Shown here one piece after another: positions 36,216 to 44,189 of a DNA stretch of 64,000 nucleotides. Below the pieces are notes generated by a model. It was not told where the DNA came from. It saw only the letters and a list, made by a program, of their open reading frames with translations, and did not search any database. Made by a program: the position numbers and the translations under genes. The stretch spans positions 620,001 to 684,000 of the forward strand of contig CAVXLQ010000003.1 in assembly GCA_963762635.1 (NCBI GenBank). The letters run 5' to 3'. Numbering within the stretch: the first letter of the stretch is position 1; each line of letters begins with the position of its first letter. The stretch comes from Tenggerimyces sp963762635 (GTDB lineage: Bacteria > Actinomycetota > Actinomycetes > Propionibacteriales > Actinopolymorphaceae).

Positions 36216-39204
36216 ATGGAGATCCGGGTCCTCGGGCCGGTCCAAGCCTGGGCGGACGGCGACGAGATCGACCTCGGGCCGCGCAAGCGCCGGCACGTGC
36301 TCGCGCTGCTGGCACTCGAGCTCGGCCGTCTCGTACCGCTCGATCGCCTCGTGGACTTGCTCTGGGGTACGGACCCGCCGGCCGGCGCGCGACGGGTGAT
36401 CTTCGCCCACGTCTCGCGGCTCCGGCACACGCTCGCCGAGGCTGGCGCCGAGCGGTACGGCATCGAGATCGCCACCGTCGATCCCGGGTACGCCCTGCAC
36501 GCCGACCCCGACCGCGTCGACGTGCACCGCTTCCACCGGCTCGTACGGCTGGCGGCGCAGGCCGAGGCGCCGAAGCAACGGGCCGACACCCTCCGCACCG
36601 CGCTGGAGCTGTGGCGCGGCGAGCCGCTGGCAGGCATCGACCATCGCGACCTTGCGATCGGCGGCCTCGAGGACGCCCGCCTCGCCGCCGTCGAGGACCG
36701 CGTCGAGGCCGACCTCGACACTGGCCGTCACCTCGACCTCGTCGACGAGCTCACCACGCTGCACGCCAGGTACCCGTACCGCGAACGGCTGCTCCGCCAG
36801 TTGATGCTCGCGCAGTACCGTTCGGGCGATCCGAAAGGCGCGGTTGACAGCTACGAAAGTCACCGCGTCGCCCTCGCGGACCAGCTCGGACTGGACCTCG
36901 GCGCGGAATTGGTACGGCTTCGCGAGCAGATCGAGCGCCGTTCGTCGGAGCTCGACCGCCGAACGGACCAGTCGACAGCGACGAAGGGCAGTCCGAAGGT
37001 CGTACCGGCACAACTTCCGGCGACCGTCGGGGGGTTCGTTGGTCGTACGGACCAGCTGAGCATCCTCGACAAAGCGGTCCACGACTCCGCCGTCCTGCTC
37101 GTGACCGGCAGCGCGGGCGTGGGCAAGACCGCCTTGACAGTCCGTTGGACGCATCAGCTGCGGCCGCGCTTCCCGGACGGTCAGCTGTTCGTCGACCTGC
37201 GCGGCTACTCCGGCGTTCCGCCGATGACACCGCTCGCCGCCCTCGCCTACCTGCTGCCGGCACTCGGCGTCGACGCCGACGAGGTGCCGTTCGAGCTCGA
37301 CGCGGCGAGCGCGTTGTTCCGAGATCTCCTTGCGGACAGACGGATCGTGCTCGTTCTGGACAACGTCGTGTCCGCCGAGCAGGTACGGCCGCTGCTGCCC
37401 GACCGGCCGGGGACGCTCGTCGTCATCACCAGCCGCGACCGGCTCGAGGGGCTGGAGGCCGAACGGATCAGGCTCGACGTTCTCGACGAGGCCGACAGCC
37501 TCGAGCTGCTCGCGCGGGTGATCGGCCGCGAACGCCTCGCCACCGAGCCCGAGGCCGCCGCGCGGCTCGCCGAGCTGTGTGCCCAACTCCCGTTGGCGTT
37601 GCGGATCGCGGCGGCCAACCTCACCGATGACCCGACCCGCGACCTCGCCGGGTACGTCCGCGAGCTCCAGGTCGGCAACCGGCTCGCCGCGCTGGAGGTC
37701 GAAGGGGACGAGGAGACTGCCGTGCGCGCGGCGATCGACCTGTCGTACGGACGCCTCGAAGCCGAGGCACGACGGATGTTCCGGCTGTTCGGGCTCGTCC
37801 CCGGCCACGATCTCCCCACCGATGCCGCCGCGGCACTCGCCGGCAGTACGACCGAGCACGTCGGCGCGCTCCTGGCGGCAATTGGCGAACGCGAACCTGC
37901 TCGACGAGCACGTACCCGGCAGGTTCAGCGGCCACGACCTGCTCAGGCTGTACGCGCGGGAACGCTCGGCAGGGGAGGAGCCGGCCGCGTTCCAACGCCT
38001 CACCGACTGGTACCTCGGCCGCGTCAACGCCGCCGCCGATCTGCTCTATCCACAGCTCCTACGGCTCCCCGAGAACACCGGCGGAGGCTCGGCGTTCCCC
38101 GACCCGGTGCACGCCCTCGGCTGGCTCGACCAGGAACGCCGCAACCTGGTCGCGCTCGTCCCCGAGGCCGGCGACCGCGCGTTCCGGCTGTCCGACGCGC
38201 TCCGCGGCTTCTTCCTGCATCGCCGGCACGCCGTCGACTGGATCGCGACCGCCCAGGCGGGACGCGCGGCAGCGGAAGCCGCCAGGAACGGGAGAGCGCA
38301 GGCGGCCGCCGAGCTCAGCATCGCGCAGGCCCATCGGGCCGTGAACAGGTACGACGAGGCGCTGGAGCACGACCATCGCGCCGAGGTGCTCGCCGCCGAG
38401 GCGGGCTGGCGGGAGGGCGAGTCGGCCGCGGTGGGCAACCTCGGCAACACGTACAAGCTGCTCGGCAGGCTGTCCGAGGCCGCCGAGCACTTCACCCGCG
38501 CGCTCGCGCTCGACGAGGCGATCGGGCGCGTGGACGGTCTCGCCAACAACCTCGGCAACCTGGGCAGCCTTTACCGCGACCTCGGGCGGCTCGATCTGGC
38601 ACTCGACTACCAGACCCGGGCGCTCGCCCTGCAGCGCGAGCGCGGAACGCGTGCGGGACAGGCGAACACGCTGTCCAACCTCGGGCACATCCATCTCGAC
38701 AGTGGCCAGCTCGACGAGGCGCTGGCGCACCTCAGCGCGTCCCTGTTGCTCCGGCGCGAGATCGGCGACCAGCCCGGCGAGGCGGCCTCGCTCGACGGCC
38801 TCGCGTCCGTGCATTGCGCGGCGGGCCGGTTCGACGAGGCTCGGACGCACGCGGACGCGGCACTCGAGCTCGCCCGCGACGTCGGCCGGCGCGACTTCGA
38901 GGCGGCGGCGCTGAACACCCAGGCCACGATCGAGGCCGCGCAGGGTGCGTTCGCGCGGGCCGTGGAGCTGCACGAGCGCGCGCGGGACCTCGCGCGGGCC
39001 ATCGGGAACCGCCAGATCGAGGCGAACGTCGGTGTCGCCCTGGCGCGCGCGTTGCTCGGCGCCGGGGACGCGGCGACTGCCCGTACGGTCGCCGAGGGAG
39101 CGCTCGCGTTCGCCCGCGCGAACGGTTTCGGCGCGGCCGAGCGCAGGGCCGCCGCGCTGCTGGCCGACCTCGACGGGGACAATGGAGGTATCCCACCCGG
39201 TTAG
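36216..39204 (+). pseudogene. AfsR/SARP-type regulator (BTAD-NTPase-TPR), frameshifted
   Basis: A large SARP-family activator of about 995 aa in two frames. ATG 36216 opens a winged-helix/OmpR-type domain (MEIRVLGPVQAWADGDEIDL) and a BTAD domain to about residue 245. An STAND NTPase follows with P-loop GSAGVGKTAL (about 297) and kinase-2-like ILVLDNV-type strand RIVLVLDNVVSAEQV. Near 37880 one extra A breaks the frame after TEHVGALLA; the second frame resumes LANANLLDEHVPGRFSGHDL and runs through a C-terminal TPR array (about 690-980, repeated NLGNxYxxLGRLDEAxxH). The 2989-nt span is 1 modulo 3. Such proteins activate secondary metabolism or stress genes; no biosynthetic cluster is adjacent. 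Confidence 0.82.
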
Positions 39205-39219
39205 AAGCGGAGCGGCAGC

Positions 39220-40083
39220 ATGAGCAACGGGCACCCGGAGTACGTCCTGGCCCTGTCCTGCCCCGACCGCCTCGGCATCGTGCACACGGTGTCCGGCTTC
39301 ATGGCCGAGCACGGGTGCAACATCGTCGACAGCCAGCAGTTCAGCGACCGGCTGAACGGGCGCTTCTTCATGCGCGTGCACCTGGAGGCGCTGGAGTCCG
39401 GGACCTCGTTGGACTCCTTGCAGGTCGCGTTCGCGCCGATCGGGTCCTCGTTCGAGATGGACTGGCAGTTCCACGACTTCGCGGCTCGGCAGCGCATCCT
39501 CGTGCTCGTGTCGAAGCAGGACCACTGCCTGAACGACCTGCTCTACCGTTCGCGGATCGGCGCGATCCCCGCGGACATCGTGGGTGTCGTGTCGAACCAC
39601 CCCGACACCGAGGCGATGGTCGAGGCGGTCGGCATCCCGTTCCATCACCTCGCGGTGACGCCGGCGACGAAACTCCAACAGGAGCAGCGGATTCTCGAGC
39701 TCGTCGACGCTCACCGCGTCGACCTCGTCGTCCTCGCCCGCTACATGCAGGTGCTGTCCGACGATCTGTGCGCGAAGCTCGTCGGTCGGGCGATCAACAT
39801 CCACCACTCCTTCCTGCCGAGCTTCAAGGGCGCCAAGCCGTACCACCAGGCGTACGAACGCGGCGTGAAGCTGATCGGCGCGACCGCGCACTACGTGACG
39901 GCGGTGCTCGACGAGGGGCCGATCATCGAGCAGGAGGTCGCGCGCGTCGACCACTCGCTCGCGCCGTCGCAGCTCGTCGCGGTGGGTCGCGACCTGGAAT
40001 GTCTGGCTCTTGCTCGTGCGGTGACCTGGCACCTGGAACACCGCGTCATCCTCAATGGCACAAGGACGGTGGTGTTCCGGTGA
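39220..40083 (+). CDS. purU: formyltetrahydrofolate deformylase
   Basis: A 287-aa PurU that hydrolyses 10-formyl-THF to formate and THF, balancing one-carbon pools. An N-terminal ACT domain (about 8-85; YVLALSCPDRLGIVHTVSGF) is followed by a formyltransferase-like domain with the catalytic INIHHSFLPSFKGAKPYHQA and GATAHYVTAVLDEGPIIEQE motifs (Asn, His and Asp present). The start is ATG 39220, 15 bp after the regulator stop. It overlaps folD by GTGA, so the folate pair is probably translated together. Confidence 0.93.
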   Translation: MSNGHPEYVLALSCPDRLGIVHTVSGFMAEHGCNIVDSQQFSDRLNGRFFMRVHLEALESGTSLDSLQVAFAPIGSSFEMDWQFHDFAARQRILVLVSKQDHCLNDLLYRSRIGAIPADIVGVVSNHPDTEAMVEAVGIPFHHLAVTPATKLQQEQRILELVDAHRVDLVVLARYMQVLSDDLCAKLVGRAINIHHSFLPSFKGAKPYHQAYERGVKLIGATAHYVTAVLDEGPIIEQEVARVDHSLAPSQLVAVGRDLECLALARAVTWHLEHRVILNGTRTVVFR

Positions 40084-40934
40084 CCGCAGTCGTACTGGAC
40101 GGCAAGGCGTTCGCGGCGGAGATCAAGGCGGATCTCAAGGAGCGGGTTTCCAAGCTGAGCGAGGCCGGCGTCTCGGTCGGGCTCGGGACGATCCTGGTCG
40201 GCGACGACCCCGGCTCGCACGCGTACGTACGCGGCAAGCACCGCGACTGCGCTCAGGTCGGGATCCAGTCTCTTCAGGTCGAGCTGCCGGGGACGGCTAC
40301 CCAGGCCGAGGTGCTGGCGGAGGTCGGGCGGCTGAACGCGGACCCCGCGTGCACGGGCTTCATCGTGCAGACGCCGTTGCCTCGCGGGATGGACGAGAGC
40401 CTGGTGCTGTCGTCGGTCCTGCCGTCGAAGGACGCGGACGGTCTGCACCCGGTCAACCTGGGCTGGCTCGTGCACCACCGGCCGGCGCCGCTGCCTTGTA
40501 CGCAGCGCGGTGTGGTCGAGCTGCTGCGCCGGTTCGACGTACCGATCGAGGGCGCCGAGGTGTGCGTACTCGGGCGCGGGCTCAACTCGGCGCGTGTGCT
40601 CGGACTGATCTTCACGCGTCGTTCGGAGAACGCGACCGTGACGCTGTGCCACACGAAGACCAAGGACCTCGCTTCGCATACGCGTGCCGCCGACATCGTC
40701 ATCACGGCGGCGGGCTCGCCCGGGCTGCTGACGGCCGACATGATCCGCCCCGGCGCGGCCGTGGTCGACGTGGGCATCACCCGTACCGACGCCGGCCTGG
40801 TCGGCGACGTCGACCCGTCCGTCCGCGAGGTCGCCGGCTGGTTCGCGCCGGTCCCGGGCGGCGTGGGCCCGATGACCCGCGCGATGCTCCTGACGAACGT
40901 CGTCGAGAGCGCCGAGGGCGTCTACGCGGGCTAG
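40080..40934 (+). CDS. folD: FolD-like methylenetetrahydrofolate dehydrogenase/cyclohydrolase
   Basis: A 284-aa FolD-family enzyme interconverting 5,10-methylene- and 10-formyl-THF. The catalytic Lys is in SHAYVRGKHRDC, and VQTPLPRGM and SKDADGLHPVNLG are conserved. The cofactor loop, usually GRSxxVGxP, reads GRGLNSARVLGL, so the NADP(H) site is unusual; DVGITRTDAGLVGDVD and PVPGGVGPMTRAML are normal. Many actinobacteria have a canonical FolD elsewhere, so this may be a paralog. GTG 40080 overlaps the purU stop. The pair purU-folD would set formyl-THF levels. Confidence 0.88.
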   Translation: MTAVVLDGKAFAAEIKADLKERVSKLSEAGVSVGLGTILVGDDPGSHAYVRGKHRDCAQVGIQSLQVELPGTATQAEVLAEVGRLNADPACTGFIVQTPLPRGMDESLVLSSVLPSKDADGLHPVNLGWLVHHRPAPLPCTQRGVVELLRRFDVPIEGAEVCVLGRGLNSARVLGLIFTRRSENATVTLCHTKTKDLASHTRAADIVITAAGSPGLLTADMIRPGAAVVDVGITRTDAGLVGDVDPSVREVAGWFAPVPGGVGPMTRAMLLTNVVESAEGVYAG

Positions 40935-41440
40935 AGCCGCTCGATGTCGTCGAGGGGCCGACCGCGAGCTCGACGAGCCTCTTGGCCAAGCCGTCCTTGT
41001 CGCCCTTCGGGGCGGTGACGATCAGCCAGTCGGCTGACGCCCCTAGCGGTCTCGGTTGGGGGAGCGAACGTCAAGGCTGACCGATGTCAAGTGGGCGTTG
41101 ACGGGGTACGGCGCGTCCCACCACCAGAACGTTCCAGGCTCGAACACGCCGACCACGTCGACCGAGATCTTCCTTGCGGTTGACAGCGTCGGCGACGAGC
41201 TGGAACACGCCGCGCCAGTCCCAGCCGATCAGCAGGTCGGGCCGCGTCGCCGCGACCTGCTCCGGGTCGGGCGGGATGAGGCTGGAGGTGATCGTCTCCG
41301 GCCTGAGGTCCACCCAGCCGGTGGCGAACGCGCCCGAGAAGACCGGCGTCAGGCCGAGCGCGACCGGCCGGGCGCGACGGGTACGTCGACAGTGCCGCGC
41401 GAGTCCGTGATCGTCGGCGTCGGCGCCGCGGGTTCGGTGG
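40935..41440 (-). pseudogene. remnant of an iron-siderophore ABC substrate-binding protein
   Basis: Reading leftward, scattered frames hold parts of a FepB/FecB-like lipoprotein. The mature N terminus (PTPTITDSRGTVDVPVAPGR) is near 41430-41370. A second frame reads VALGLTPVFSGAFATGWVDL and RPDLLIGWDWRGVFQLVADA. A third reads VVGVFEPGTFWWWDAPYPVN and then meets a stop near 41043. The last segment, SADWLIVTAPKGDKDGLAKR, runs toward folD. Several frame changes and a missing centre (only about half the usual 320 residues remain) show true decay rather than one sequencing slip. No permease or ATPase genes remain nearby. Confidence 0.6.
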
Positions 41441-41465
41441 TGTTTGAGGGACGATGCCCATACCG

Positions 41466-41479
41466 TTCTCACGTGAGAA
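41466..41479. promoter_or_regulatory. 14-bp palindrome upstream of the VOC gene
   Basis: TTCTCACGTGAGAA is a perfect palindrome ending 25 bp before the VOC start codon, between the dead transport gene and the VOC gene. Its position fits an operator of a dimeric regulator not encoded here. Confidence 0.45.
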
Positions 41480-41504
41480 TGGCCCACCGAGAAGGAGACA
41501 GCTC

Positions 41505-41930
41505 ATGTCCGCGTCCCTCGCACCCCACCTCAGCTTCCGCGAGAACGCGCGGGAGGCGATGACCTTCTATCAGTCGGTGTTCGGCGGCGAGCTCGACGTG
41601 ACGACCTGGGCTGACGCGCCGATGGGCGAGGCCTCGGAGCTGAAGGGCGACCTCGTCCTGCACAGCCAGCTGACCGTGAACGACCGCATGACGATCATGG
41701 CCAGCGACAGCGAGGCCTCGATGCCGTTCAACCCCGGCGACACGTTCACGATGTCGCTCTCGGGCGACGGCGGTGACCACGCACAGCTGAGCGGGTGGTG
41801 GGACCGGCTGGTCGACGGCGGAACGATCGTCGAGCCACTCGAACCCGCTCCCTGGGGCGGAACGTTCGGCCGAGTCACCGACCCGTACGGCATCCACTGG
41901 GTCTTCAGCATCGCCCCCGCGCAGGACTGA
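41505..41930 (+). CDS. VOC family (PhnB-like) protein
   Basis: A 141-aa protein of the vicinal-oxygen-chelate fold, PhnB/glyoxalase-like subgroup. It begins MSASLAPHLSFRENAREAMT and has FYQSVFGGELDVTTW and the C-terminal FGRVTDPYGIHWVFSIAP. The metal ligand set is weak in this subgroup, and the function is unknown. AAGGAG precedes ATG 41505, so I did not use the longer open frame. It is followed after 88 bp by the DUF1772 membrane protein, possibly in one unit. Confidence 0.85.
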   Translation: MSASLAPHLSFRENAREAMTFYQSVFGGELDVTTWADAPMGEASELKGDLVLHSQLTVNDRMTIMASDSEASMPFNPGDTFTMSLSGDGGDHAQLSGWWDRLVDGGTIVEPLEPAPWGGTFGRVTDPYGIHWVFSIAPAQD

Positions 41931-42018
41931 CAGGACTGACGACCTCCGAGACGATGTCACATGCGTGAGCGCTTCTCAGCCATGGAGGATTCGGCGGCCA
42001 GCCGGTGTGCTTGTTCTC

Positions 42019-42522
42019 ATGAAGACAAAGACAAGTGGCTGGGTGCTGGGCGGCGCCGCGGTGACCATGGGGCTGGTGGCGGGCTTCTTCTTCGACTGGG
42101 CCACCTCGATCATGCCGGCCCTGAAGCAGGCTGACGACCGGACGTACGTCGTCGTGATGCAGAAGACCATCACGACGATCAACGGCAGCCCGCTGGTCCT
42201 CCTCACGCTCGCGGGCGCGCTCGTGCTGACCGGAGTGGCCGCGATCCTCCAGCGCCGCGTCGGCGCGCGGTCCGCCGTGCGCTGGATTCTCACGGCCCTC
42301 GGGCTCTACGTGGCGGCGCTCGCGGTGACGGTCGGGATCCACTTTCCGCTGAACGACACCCTCGAACGCGCCGGCGATCCGGACGCGATCGCGAACCTCG
42401 CCGCGCTCCGGGAGAGCACCGAGTCCGCCTGGGTGAACGCCCACCTCGTCCGTACCGTGGCCGTCGTCCTGGCGCTGGCAGCCCTCTGCCGGGCACTGTG
42501 GAAGCGGCCCCAGCGCGGCTAG
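42019..42522 (+). CDS. DUF1772-like membrane protein
   Basis: A 167-aa protein with four membrane helices (WVLGGAAVTMGLVAGFFFDW; GSPLVLLTLAGALVLTGVAA; WILTALGLYVAALAVTVGIH; TVAVVLALAALCRAL). FFFDWATSIMPALKQADDRT, IHFPLNDTLE and ESAWVNAHLVRT match DUF1772 (anthrone-oxygenase-like) proteins. The true substrate is unknown. The start is ATG 42019; no Shine-Dalgarno is clear. Its 3' end overlaps the convergent oxidoreductase by 4 bp. Confidence 0.78.
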   Translation: MKTKTSGWVLGGAAVTMGLVAGFFFDWATSIMPALKQADDRTYVVVMQKTITTINGSPLVLLTLAGALVLTGVAAILQRRVGARSAVRWILTALGLYVAALAVTVGIHFPLNDTLERAGDPDAIANLAALRESTESAWVNAHLVRTVAVVLALAALCRALWKRPQRG

Positions 42523-43412
42523 CCGAGCAGCAGAGGAGCGAGGAGCCGGAGCTGTTCCAGTCCCATCGGGTCGCCCGAGCGGGGGAGCGGCTGGAGCGCC
42601 ACGTGGTCGGCGCCGGCGGCGAGATGCTCGCGCACCCGTGCGGCGACCGACTCCGCCGAGCCCCACGGCACGAGTGCGTCGACCAGCCGGTCACTCCCGC
42701 CGCCAGCGAAGTCCGCCTCGACGAACCCCAACCGCAGCAGGTTGTTCAGGTAGTTCGGCATCGCCAGGTAGTACGTCAGAAACTCCCGCCCCAACCCCCG
42801 AGCCACTGACGCGGACGACTCCACCACCAACGCCTGCTCGGGAATCAGCGCCCGAGAAGGGCCCAGCAGGTCCCGCGAGAGCTTCGTGTGCTCCGGTGTC
42901 ACCAGGTACGGCGTCGCCCCATCGGCGTGGTCGCGCGAGAGCTCCAACATCTTCGGCCCCAAAGCCGCCAGGATCCGCGGCGCCGCGACCTCGGGAGCCG
43001 GCGCGTCGTACGGCGAGGCGTCCAGCTCGGAAAGGTAGGTACGCATCTTCGCCAGCGGCGACACGTACGTGTGCCCGCGCTGGGCGACGTCCGGAGAGTG
43101 GCTCACGCCGAGCCCGAGGACGAACCGCGACGGGTACGCCTCCGCCAACGTCTGCGCGGCGCCGTTCATGGCCGCAGCGTCCCGGCCCCAGATGTTCGCG
43201 ATCCCCGTTCCCACGACCAGCGTCGAGGTCGCGGCCAGGACCACGGCCGAAGCGCTGAACGGATCGCGAGTCGTCGGAGTGTCCGAGACCCAGAACGAGC
43301 CGTACCCCAGGGACTCGACCTCCACCGCCGCCTCTCGCACGGCCGCGGCTGGCGCGAGCCGCACCGGGCCGAGCCAGGCACCGACCTTGCCGAGACGATC
43401 GAGAGCAGACAT
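42519..43412 (-). CDS. LLM class F420-dependent oxidoreductase
   Basis: A 297-aa luciferase-like monooxygenase-family protein of the F420-dependent type. KVGAWLGPVRLAPAAAVREA opens the TIM barrel; YGSFWVSDTPTTRDPFSASA, VVGTGIANIWGRDAAAMNGA and RFVLGLGVSHSPDVAQ are characteristic of the TIGR03620-like F420 group. It probably oxidises or reduces a small organic molecule with coenzyme F420. The promoter region holds TGACC-AAGC-GGTCA, a twin of a site upstream of the neighbouring TetR gene. This gives a direct regulatory link. Confidence 0.85.
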   Translation of the reverse strand: MSALDRLGKVGAWLGPVRLAPAAAVREAAVEVESLGYGSFWVSDTPTTRDPFSASAVVLAATSTLVVGTGIANIWGRDAAAMNGAAQTLAEAYPSRFVLGLGVSHSPDVAQRGHTYVSPLAKMRTYLSELDASPYDAPAPEVAAPRILAALGPKMLELSRDHADGATPYLVTPEHTKLSRDLLGPSRALIPEQALVVESSASVARGLGREFLTYYLAMPNYLNNLLRLGFVEADFAGGGSDRLVDALVPWGSAESVAARVREHLAAGADHVALQPLPRSGDPMGLEQLRLLAPLLLG

Positions 43413-43431
43413 AGCGTTCCTCCAAGATTGA

Positions 43432-43445
43432 TGACCAAGCGGTCA
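43432..43445. promoter_or_regulatory. TetR operator copy 1
   Basis: TGACC-AAGC-GGTCA, followed by AGAAT, lies 20 bp upstream of the LLM oxidoreductase start. It shares its TGACC-N4-GGTCA frame and the AAGAA flank with copy 2 at 44087-44100. Confidence 0.6.
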
Positions 43446-43465
43446 AGAATGAGCCCAACAAAAAC

Positions 43466-44071
43466 TCACCGCAGGCCGTCCAGCGCGGCCTCCGCGACGT
43501 CGGCGAGCGTGTCCGGGTCGGGGTTGATCCGAGCGATCTGCCACAACCCCTCGACCACGGTGAAGAGGTAGCGGGCGAGGACGGTCGACGGCCGTGTGGA
43601 CGTCAACGACCCGTCGGCCTTCGCCAGGTCGACGACCTCCGCGATCCGGGAGATCACCTTGCCCTGGTGGTTCCGAACGACGGCCTTCACCTCGTCGTCC
43701 CCCGGCAGCAGCTCGAGCGTCGTGTTCGCGACCAGGCAGCCCCGCCCGTTCGCGGTCAGGTCGGCCACGCAGACCGCCTGCCCCCGGACGTGGGCGCGCA
43801 GGCCGTCGAGCGGCCCCGGCGCCCCGGCGAGCGTCTGCTCGAGCTTCTCGAGGGTCTCCGCCGAGGTGTAGCGGAGAACGGCGAGGAACAGCTCGTGCTT
43901 GTCCCCAAAAGCCGCGTACAAGCTGCCCTTGTGCAGCCCCGTCGCCGTCGTCAGCTGACTGAGCGTCGTGGCGTGAAAGCCGTGCTCGACGAACTGCTCC
44001 TTGATGATCGCGAGCGCATGGTTCGGGTCGAACTCGCGGGGCCTCCCGCGCGGCCGTTCCGTCACGCTCAT
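43466..44071 (-). CDS. TetR/AcrR family transcriptional regulator
   Basis: A 201-aa repressor. The helix-turn-helix is in EHGFHATTLSQLTTATGLHK followed by GSLYAAFGDKHELF; the C-terminal part (RGQAVCVADLTANGRGCLVA) fits the TetR_C_16/YezE-like group. It probably senses an electrophile or xenobiotic. ATG 44071 is the family start. The gene lies 53 bp upstream of the LLM oxidoreductase on the same strand. Identical TGACC-N4-GGTCA palindromes stand before both genes. Confidence 0.88.
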   Translation of the reverse strand: MSVTERPRGRPREFDPNHALAIIKEQFVEHGFHATTLSQLTTATGLHKGSLYAAFGDKHELFLAVLRYTSAETLEKLEQTLAGAPGPLDGLRAHVRGQAVCVADLTANGRGCLVANTTLELLPGDDEVKAVVRNHQGKVISRIAEVVDLAKADGSLTSTRPSTVLARYLFTVVEGLWQIARINPDPDTLADVAEAALDGLR

Positions 44072-44086
44072 GGGCCAGACATTACA

Positions 44087-44100
44087 TGACCGCATGGTCA
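44087..44100. promoter_or_regulatory. TetR operator copy 2
   Basis: TGACC-GCAT-GGTCA followed by AAGAA lies 15 bp upstream of the tetR-type gene ATG. It is the autoregulatory partner of the site at 43432-43445. Confidence 0.6.
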
Positions 44101-44189
44101 AGAAATAGCTCGCGTGCGGTACGTCACAGTTGCGCCCGGTTCTCCACCGGGCACCCCGTACACGCGCGGGATGAGGGAGACTGGGGCCT

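Noticed and set aside
37860..37900. Programmed +1 ribosomal frameshift in the SARP-type gene
   Set aside because: I see no slippery codon followed by a stop or stimulatory structure, and four unrelated genes show the same kind of extra base, so a programmed event is unlikely.
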